In this document: piece by piece, positions 28,460 through 33,717 of the stretch
How the letters are laid out: every line of letters starts with the position of its first letter
Numbering within the stretch: position 1 is the stretch's first letter
Origin: Wenzhouxiangella sp.
GTDB lineage: Bacteria; Pseudomonadota; Gammaproteobacteria; Xanthomonadales; Wenzhouxiangellaceae
Length of the DNA stretch: 33,717 nt
Direction: 5' to 3'
Assembly: GCA_007135935.1 (NCBI GenBank)
Contig: SLIA01000027.1
Span: 1-33,717 of the forward strand
The notes under the pieces: model-generated
Told to the model about the DNA's origin: nothing
The model's database searches: none
The model's input: only the letters and a program-made list of their open reading frames with translations
Position numbers and translations under genes: made by a program

Positions 28460-30137
28460 GTGGATCCATCCATCGCTGCTGCTGATCGCCGGCGCGCTGG
28501 TCGTGCCCTGGCTCAAGGGCCGGGTGCTGCAGGGCTGGATGGTGCTGCTGCCGCTGCTCGTCCTCGCCGCGCTGGCCCTTGCCCAGCCCGGTGAATACGG
28601 ACAACTGGCCTTTCTCGGCATGGAACTGGTCACCGGCCGGGTCGACCAGCTGGCCATGGTCTTCGGCTGGGTCTTCGGCATCGTGCTGCTCATCGGTGCC
28701 ATCTATGCCCTGCACGTCAATGATCGCGTACAACACGTCGCCGCTTTCCTCTACGGCGCCTCGGCGCTGGGCGTGGTTTTCGCCGGAGACCTGATCACGC
28801 TGTACGTGTTCTGGGAGCTGATGGTCGTCACCTCCGTGTGGCTGATCTGGCGGCGCAAGACCGAGGTATCGTTCCATGCCGGCTTTCGCTACCTGATCAT
28901 CCATGCCGTCGGCGGCGTGATGCTGCTGGCCGGCATCATCCTGTTCCAGTTCGAGACCGGCACGACGCGCTTCGACCAGATCGCGGCCGATGGACCGGCC
29001 TTCTGGCTGATCCTGGCCGCCTTCCTGATCAATGCCGCGGTGCCGCCGCTGCATGCCTGGCTGACCGACGCCTACCCGGAAGCCACCGTCACCGGGGCCG
29101 TCTTCATGAGTGCACTGACCACCAAGACCGCCGTCTACACACTGATTCGCGGCTATCCCGGCACCGAGATGCTGGTCTGGCTGGGTGCGTTCATGACCCT
29201 CTACGGCGTGACCTTCGCCATGCTGTCGAACGACATCCGCCGGCTGCTGTCCTATCACATCGTCAGCCAGGTCGGCTACATGGTCGCCGGTGTCGGGCTG
29301 GGCACGGCGCTCGCGCTCAGCGGTTCGGCCTCGCACGCCTTCACCCATATTCTCTACAAGGCGCTGCTGTTCATGGGCGCCGGGGCGGTCATCCACATGA
29401 CCGGCCGCAGCAAGCTCTCCGAGCTCGGCGGGCTGTATCGCTACATGCCCTGGACCTTCGTGCTCTACCTGGTCGGCGGGGTATCGATCTCGGCCTTCCC
29501 GCTGTTCTCGGGCTATGTCTCCAAGACCATGATCGTCGAGGCCGCGGCCGTCGACGGACGTGCAGTAATCTGGCTGATGCTGGCGGTGGCCTCGGCCGGC
29601 ACCTTCCTGAGCACCACGCTGAAGCTGCCCTACAAGACCTGGCTGGGCGAGGATTCGGGCCTGAGGCCGCGCGAGGCGCCCTGGAACATGCTGCTGGCCA
29701 TGGGCATCGCCGCGGCGCTGTGCTTCCTGATCGGCATCTTCCCGGGCCTGCTCTACGCGCTGCTGCCCGAACCGGTGGACTTCAACGCCTACACCATGAG
29801 CGTGTTTCTCAAGGAAATGCAGCTATTGCTGTTTACCGGCCTGGCCTTCTGCCTGCTGCTGAAATACGTCGGTGGCGGACCGAAGATCAGCCTGGATGTC
29901 GACTGGCTCTACCGCCGTGGCGGACCCCGTCTGATCGAATCAGTCGGCACCGCCATCGTCACCACCGATCGCACAGTGCGCCGCGTCGCCCTCGATCAGC
30001 TCACGCGCATCACCAGTCACATGGAAAGAAAACACGGCCGCGACGGCAAGCTGGCGAAAAGCTGGCCGACCGGATCCATGGCCATGTGGACGGCCATCGT
30101 GCTGGCCATGCTGCTAACGTTCGGGGTTTACAGGTAA
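28446..30137 (+). CDS. Mrp-type antiporter D-family subunit, third copy
   Basis: 563 aa; ITLYVFWELMVVTSVWLIWRRKTE; LHAWLTDAYPEATVTGAVFMSALTTKTAVYTLIRG; DIRRLLSYHIVSQVGYMVAG. Confidence 0.92.
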   Translation: MITSEWIHPSLLLIAGALVVPWLKGRVLQGWMVLLPLLVLAALALAQPGEYGQLAFLGMELVTGRVDQLAMVFGWVFGIVLLIGAIYALHVNDRVQHVAAFLYGASALGVVFAGDLITLYVFWELMVVTSVWLIWRRKTEVSFHAGFRYLIIHAVGGVMLLAGIILFQFETGTTRFDQIAADGPAFWLILAAFLINAAVPPLHAWLTDAYPEATVTGAVFMSALTTKTAVYTLIRGYPGTEMLVWLGAFMTLYGVTFAMLSNDIRRLLSYHIVSQVGYMVAGVGLGTALALSGSASHAFTHILYKALLFMGAGAVIHMTGRSKLSELGGLYRYMPWTFVLYLVGGVSISAFPLFSGYVSKTMIVEAAAVDGRAVIWLMLAVASAGTFLSTTLKLPYKTWLGEDSGLRPREAPWNMLLAMGIAAALCFLIGIFPGLLYALLPEPVDFNAYTMSVFLKEMQLLLFTGLAFCLLLKYVGGGPKISLDVDWLYRRGGPRLIESVGTAIVTTDRTVRRVALDQLTRITSHMERKHGRDGKLAKSWPTGSMAMWTAIVLAMLLTFGVYR

Positions 30138-30138
30138 A

Positions 30139-30240
30139 ACGAAGGCACAAGGATCAAGGCGCAAGGCGAAAGGAAAGAAAAACCACGGCTTTGGCCGCTC
30201 CTCGGGCCCCGTGGATCCTTGATCCTTGCGCCTTGTTCCT
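30139..30240. repeat. Heptamer-based imperfect inverted repeat between the last Mrp gene and the convergent small membrane protein gene
   Basis: Left arm ACGAAGG CACAAGG ATCAAGG CGCAAGG CGAAAGG (30139-30173); right arm CCTTGAT CCTTGCG CCTTGTT (30217-30237); inner inverted repeat ccacgg(30183-30188)/ccgtgg(30209-30214). Confidence 0.85.
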
Positions 30241-30524
30241 CAGTCCCCGTCTTCGGGCCGGCGGGTGCTTCTGCGTTCGCGGTGAACCACGCGATACTCG
30301 ACGTCGATCATGCCGTCGTCGGCCCGCTTGCGCTTGCCGGCACCCAGCCAGCGACGCACGGTCAGCACGATGAAGCCGACCACCGCCAGACCCATGGCAA
30401 TGGCCAGGAAGAACAGCCCGAGGATGAAGCTCAGGGCAAGAATACCGATGCCGGCCAGCACCAGTCCAAGACGGACCAGCGGATTGGTCGGTGGCTGATA
30501 GAATTGTCGCCAGGGATCCTGCAT
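30240..30524 (-). CDS. Small membrane protein of unknown function (two TM segments, charged C-terminus)
   Basis: 94 aa; MQDPWRQFYQPPTNPLVRLGLVLAGIGILALSFILGLFFLAIAMGLAVVGFIVLTVRRWLGAGKRKRADD... Confidence 0.65.
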   Translation of the reverse strand: MQDPWRQFYQPPTNPLVRLGLVLAGIGILALSFILGLFFLAIAMGLAVVGFIVLTVRRWLGAGKRKRADDGMIDVEYRVVHRERRSTRRPEDGD

Positions 30525-30540
30525 AACCGAGTGAGACTCC

Positions 30541-30879
30541 GTGAACGCCCCCGTGTTCCTTTGCCAAAGTGATGAACTGACCGATGGTCGCTACCGCGAA
30601 TTCACCGTCGACGCGACCGACGAACCCGTGTTCCTCGTCGCCACCCGTTATCGTGGCGAGCCGCGCGCCTGGCACAACGTCTGCCCCCATCAGGGACGTG
30701 CACTGAACTTCGCGCCGGACCGCTTCATCACGGACGATGACGGTCGCCTGGTGTGCTGTGCTCATGGCGCGGTGTTCGAACCCGACCAGGGACGCTGCAT
30801 TTCCGGCCCCTGCCAGAATGCCGAACTCAAGGCCGTCGCGCTGTCGGAAAAAGACGGACAGCTGTTCGTCGAACTGTAA
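30541..30879 (+). CDS. Rieske [2Fe-2S] domain protein; GTG start
   Basis: 112 aa; NVCPHQGRALNFAPDRFITDDDGRLVCCAHGAVFEPDQGRCISGPC contains CxH...CxxH ligands. Confidence 0.88.
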   Translation: MNAPVFLCQSDELTDGRYREFTVDATDEPVFLVATRYRGEPRAWHNVCPHQGRALNFAPDRFITDDDGRLVCCAHGAVFEPDQGRCISGPCQNAELKAVALSEKDGQLFVEL

Positions 30880-30959
30880 CACGCCCGCGAGCCCTCTCTC
30901 TCGCCACACCGCCCCCACCGGATACTGCACACCAGGCCGCCACCGGCCAGATGCGCGCG

Positions 30960-30989
30960 GCGGCACGGAGACCGTGGCATCCGTGCCGC
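30960..30989. terminator. Hairpin between the convergent Rieske gene and right-edge gene; candidate terminator without a U-tract
   Basis: gcggcacgga (30960-30969) / tccgtgccgc (30980-30989), 10-bp perfect arms, 10-nt loop. Confidence 0.5.
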
Positions 30990-31006
30990 GCCCGGCGCTG
31001 GATTAT

Positions 31007-33717
31007 TTAGTAAATCTCCGGTGTGAAGCGGTTGCGGAACATCACATCCGCACGGCCGGCGCTGAGGCGCAACTGATCCAGCCATACATCGAAGGGGGCG
31101 TCCTCTCCTTCCGCGGCAGTGACCCGGTAGGTCACCTTGGCCGACTGCGCCTGGGAAGGCAAACTGCCCCGCGCCGCACTCAGCGACTGCCACTGCCCGG
31201 CGGAATGACCGACGGCCTCGGTCGCCTCAAGCGACTCGATGGCGTCCCCGGCACAGTCGGCCTCGCCATGGAATGTGGCCTCGGCAGCGATCAGCGGAGC
31301 GGGCCCGAAGGCCTGGTTGACCAGTATCCCGGCTGACAGGAACAGGCCGTCAGCTCCGCCGTCGACGGCCACGCACTGACTGAGCTCATAGCTGGCCCCG
31401 GTGCCTTCCTGGTGCTGTACACGCGCCGAACCGGAGCTGACAAGACCATCCTGATCGCCCCCCGACCAGCGCAATTCGCCGGACTCGGGATCGAAATCCG
31501 TCGTCCACTGCCCCAGCGTATCGTCGAGGTTCGGGTTTGCCAGGAAATTGGTCGATGCCACCTCGAACTCAAGCACGTGATCCGTGCCGGGCTCGGTGTC
31601 GCCGATCAGCATGTTGTCGTCGAAATCGCGGATCGTCCCGCAGACGACGAAACGGTAATGCCCGGCCGGCAATCCGGTGGCACCGGCCGGCACGACCACC
31701 GCCCGTGAACTGGCTGCCTGATAGCTGACCGACGACAGATCAATGCCGTGATCGTCGCTGCAATCGGGACCGTTCGGGCCAGCGGGAGCGTCAATCGGGA
31801 ACAACCGGTAATTGTCCGGATTGTTGGCGGAATCCTCGGCGCCACCGGCAGGATCAGTCCGCAGGCCGCGCGAGAACTCCGGAATGATCTGCGTGATCGT
31901 GGCCTCGGTCGGCAGGGGTTGTCCCAGGTCACCGTACTCGGCGCCGTGCGAGGACAGTACTCGCAGAACCCGGGGTGGCTCGGCCGGCAACTCACCCTCG
32001 CCGAAGGCGAAGAACTGAGCGTCGTCGAACCAGGCCTCGATCGGAAACGCCTCGCCCTGGGGAAATTCCAGGTGCAGGGCCAGCAACGCCGATTGTGCGC
32101 CGGCCACCGCACCCGGCGACACCGAGGCACTCATCGGCAGCCAGGCGCCGTCAGTATCGCCGTCGATGCTGTTGCTGACGAACTCGCCACCCAGGCCGGA
32201 CTCGCAGCCGGACTGTTCGAAGAAACTCATGCTGACCGAAGCCTCCACGGGATTCGGATCACCGATCTCGTCGACAATGCGGGCCCGTGCCTGCAGCGCA
32301 TGGCCGGCCAGCACATCCGGGTCCAGCGACACGCAGCGGCTGATCACGTAGCTCGACGGGTCGTCGACATCGACCGCGATTCGGGCGGCGCCAGACGTTG
32401 CCGCCCCACCGGCGTCGGTCTCGGGATCGACCTGAACCTGGGCCGACGGGCTGGCCACCCAGTTGTCGGCCGCCAGCGGCCGGTCGAAGTTGGGATTGGG
32501 CGCCAGGTTGGTCCAGGCCACACCGAAGTCCAGCACATGTGCGCCACCGGGTGCGCCGTCGCCGGATCCGTCAAGCTCGTTGCCATTGAAATCTTCCAGC
32601 CGGTCACAGGCAACGAGGGTGTAATCGCCGGCGGCCAGACCGGTTTCCGAGCTCAGCTCCAGCACTGTAGTCTGCACCTCGGCCAGGTAGAGCGCGTCGG
32701 CAATCAGACCCGAAGCGGGCTGTTCACAGGCGTCGACAGCATGGATCGAGTGTCCCGCCAGCAAACGGAAGTTGTCGGCAAGCCCGGCAGAGCCGGCCCC
32801 GTCCTGGGCCATGGGCTTGTCGAAGCGCACCATCAGCTGCGTGGTCGCAGCAACCAGCGAGTCGCCGGACTGGATCTCATCGCCCTCCGGCGCCGCCACG
32901 GCGGAAACGGAGAAGACCTGCGGTGGCGTCACGTCATCACCCACGCCAAAGGGTCCGATGGACTGGGACGGACCGGCGTTTCCGGCCACATCGATGGCGC
33001 GGATGTGGAACCACCACAGACCGTCGTCGAGTGTCGCCGACAGCGCAGACAAATCTCCCGGCGCGAGATCGATGACGGTATTCGGCCCGGCATCCGGGCT
33101 CTGGTTGAACACGTAGCTGTAACCAGCCAGACCGCTGGCCACGTCGCCCGGATCGACGGCCTCGCTCCAGGTCACTTCGATGACATTGTCCGGAATGGCC
33201 GGCGCGCCGGCTTCATGCGTCGGACTGTCGAGATCGAACGGACCTTCCGGTGGTGTCGCATCGATCCAGTAGGGTCCGCTGGAGACGGTCTCGGCGCAGT
33301 TGCCGGCGTTATCGCAGGTGCGCAGATGGAACCAGTGAGACTGTCCGTCTTCCAGCGGCTCGCTGGAAAGGCCATGCGGATCCGCCCCGTGCGCCACATC
33401 GATGGACTCGTCGGGCTGGGCATCGCTGTCTTCGCTGAACGTCACCGAGTAACCCGCCACGCCGGAACCGAATCCGTCGCCGGACGCGTCGGGGTCGACG
33501 GCACCGGACCATGTCATCTCGATGACCGGATCGTTGTGCCAGGCTTCAATCTCGTGACTGACGCTTTCGATGCCGGGGTTGAGCGGTGCGAGCAGGTCGC
33601 GTGCGAACACGGAAATGGCCTGATCGAAACGGGCAACCACGTAAACATGAGCCTGGTCGGGACTGACTGCCACGCCCGATGCACCCCACAGGCCGTTGAT
33701 GCCGGCCACGTTGTTGC
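31007..33717 (-). CDS. Large modular secreted protein, C-terminal part; runs off the right edge: beta-propeller-like repeat, two FN3-like domains, two Ig-like plus jelly-roll-like modules
   Basis: Open frame through the right edge (NNVAGINGLWGASGVAVSPDQAHVYVVARFDQAISVFARD is propeller-like); two WSxAVDPxxxxSGxAGYSxxF...FHxRxxDxAGN segments; two AGxYxxVxCxxxxDFxxN...HVLxFxVAxTNxxxNPNxD segments; stop at 31007. Confidence 0.75.
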   Translation of the reverse strand, partial: NNVAGINGLWGASGVAVSPDQAHVYVVARFDQAISVFARDLLAPLNPGIESVSHEIEAWHNDPVIEMTWSGAVDPDASGDGFGSGVAGYSVTFSEDSDAQPDESIDVAHGADPHGLSSEPLEDGQSHWFHLRTCDNAGNCAETVSSGPYWIDATPPEGPFDLDSPTHEAGAPAIPDNVIEVTWSEAVDPGDVASGLAGYSYVFNQSPDAGPNTVIDLAPGDLSALSATLDDGLWWFHIRAIDVAGNAGPSQSIGPFGVGDDVTPPQVFSVSAVAAPEGDEIQSGDSLVAATTQLMVRFDKPMAQDGAGSAGLADNFRLLAGHSIHAVDACEQPASGLIADALYLAEVQTTVLELSSETGLAAGDYTLVACDRLEDFNGNELDGSGDGAPGGAHVLDFGVAWTNLAPNPNFDRPLAADNWVASPSAQVQVDPETDAGGAATSGAARIAVDVDDPSSYVISRCVSLDPDVLAGHALQARARIVDEIGDPNPVEASVSMSFFEQSGCESGLGGEFVSNSIDGDTDGAWLPMSASVSPGAVAGAQSALLALHLEFPQGEAFPIEAWFDDAQFFAFGEGELPAEPPRVLRVLSSHGAEYGDLGQPLPTEATITQIIPEFSRGLRTDPAGGAEDSANNPDNYRLFPIDAPAGPNGPDCSDDHGIDLSSVSYQAASSRAVVVPAGATGLPAGHYRFVVCGTIRDFDDNMLIGDTEPGTDHVLEFEVASTNFLANPNLDDTLGQWTTDFDPESGELRWSGGDQDGLVSSGSARVQHQEGTGASYELSQCVAVDGGADGLFLSAGILVNQAFGPAPLIAAEATFHGEADCAGDAIESLEATEAVGHSAGQWQSLSAARGSLPSQAQSAKVTYRVTAAEGEDAPFDVWLDQLRLSAGRADVMFRNRFTPEIY

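Overview
The window looks like ordinary chromosomal DNA from a GC-rich gammaproteobacterium. A Wenzhouxiangella-like or Chromatiales/Lysobacterales-like source is an inference from gene content only. I saw no tRNA, rRNA, CRISPR array, IS element or prophage. Genes, left to right: a secreted protein running off the left edge (ExeM-like extracellular nuclease N-terminus), a DegP/DegQ-type protease, an HNH endonuclease, a Xni-like 5'-3' exonuclease/flap endonuclease, a secreted beta-propeller-like protein, a NUDIX hydrolase, a MAPEG membrane protein, an isoaspartyl peptidase, an AlaX-type editing protein, a GNAT acetyltransferase, a DUF885 lipoprotein, a small CPXCG-type protein, the SAM-cycle cluster metK-ahcY-metF (minus strand), cardiolipin synthase, a Ycf46-like AAA ATPase divergent from a NERD protein, a Reg_prop/Y_Y_Y/GGDEF diguanylate cyclase directly followed by a nine-ORF Mrp-type cation/proton antiporter cluster with three D-type subunits, a small membrane protein divergent from a Rieske protein, and a large modular secreted protein running off the right edge. 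The least explained signal is in the spacers. Three gaps (ahcY/metF, cls/ATPase, mrpD3/small membrane protein) hold degenerate 7-bp tandem repeats arranged as facing, imperfectly complementary arms. The metK/cls divergent promoter region holds five different 7-8 bp tandem arrays stacked end to end. Other points worth checking are the diguanylate cyclase-Mrp coupling, a possible non-canonical AUC start in the Mrp cluster, and the duplicated modules of the right-edge protein.
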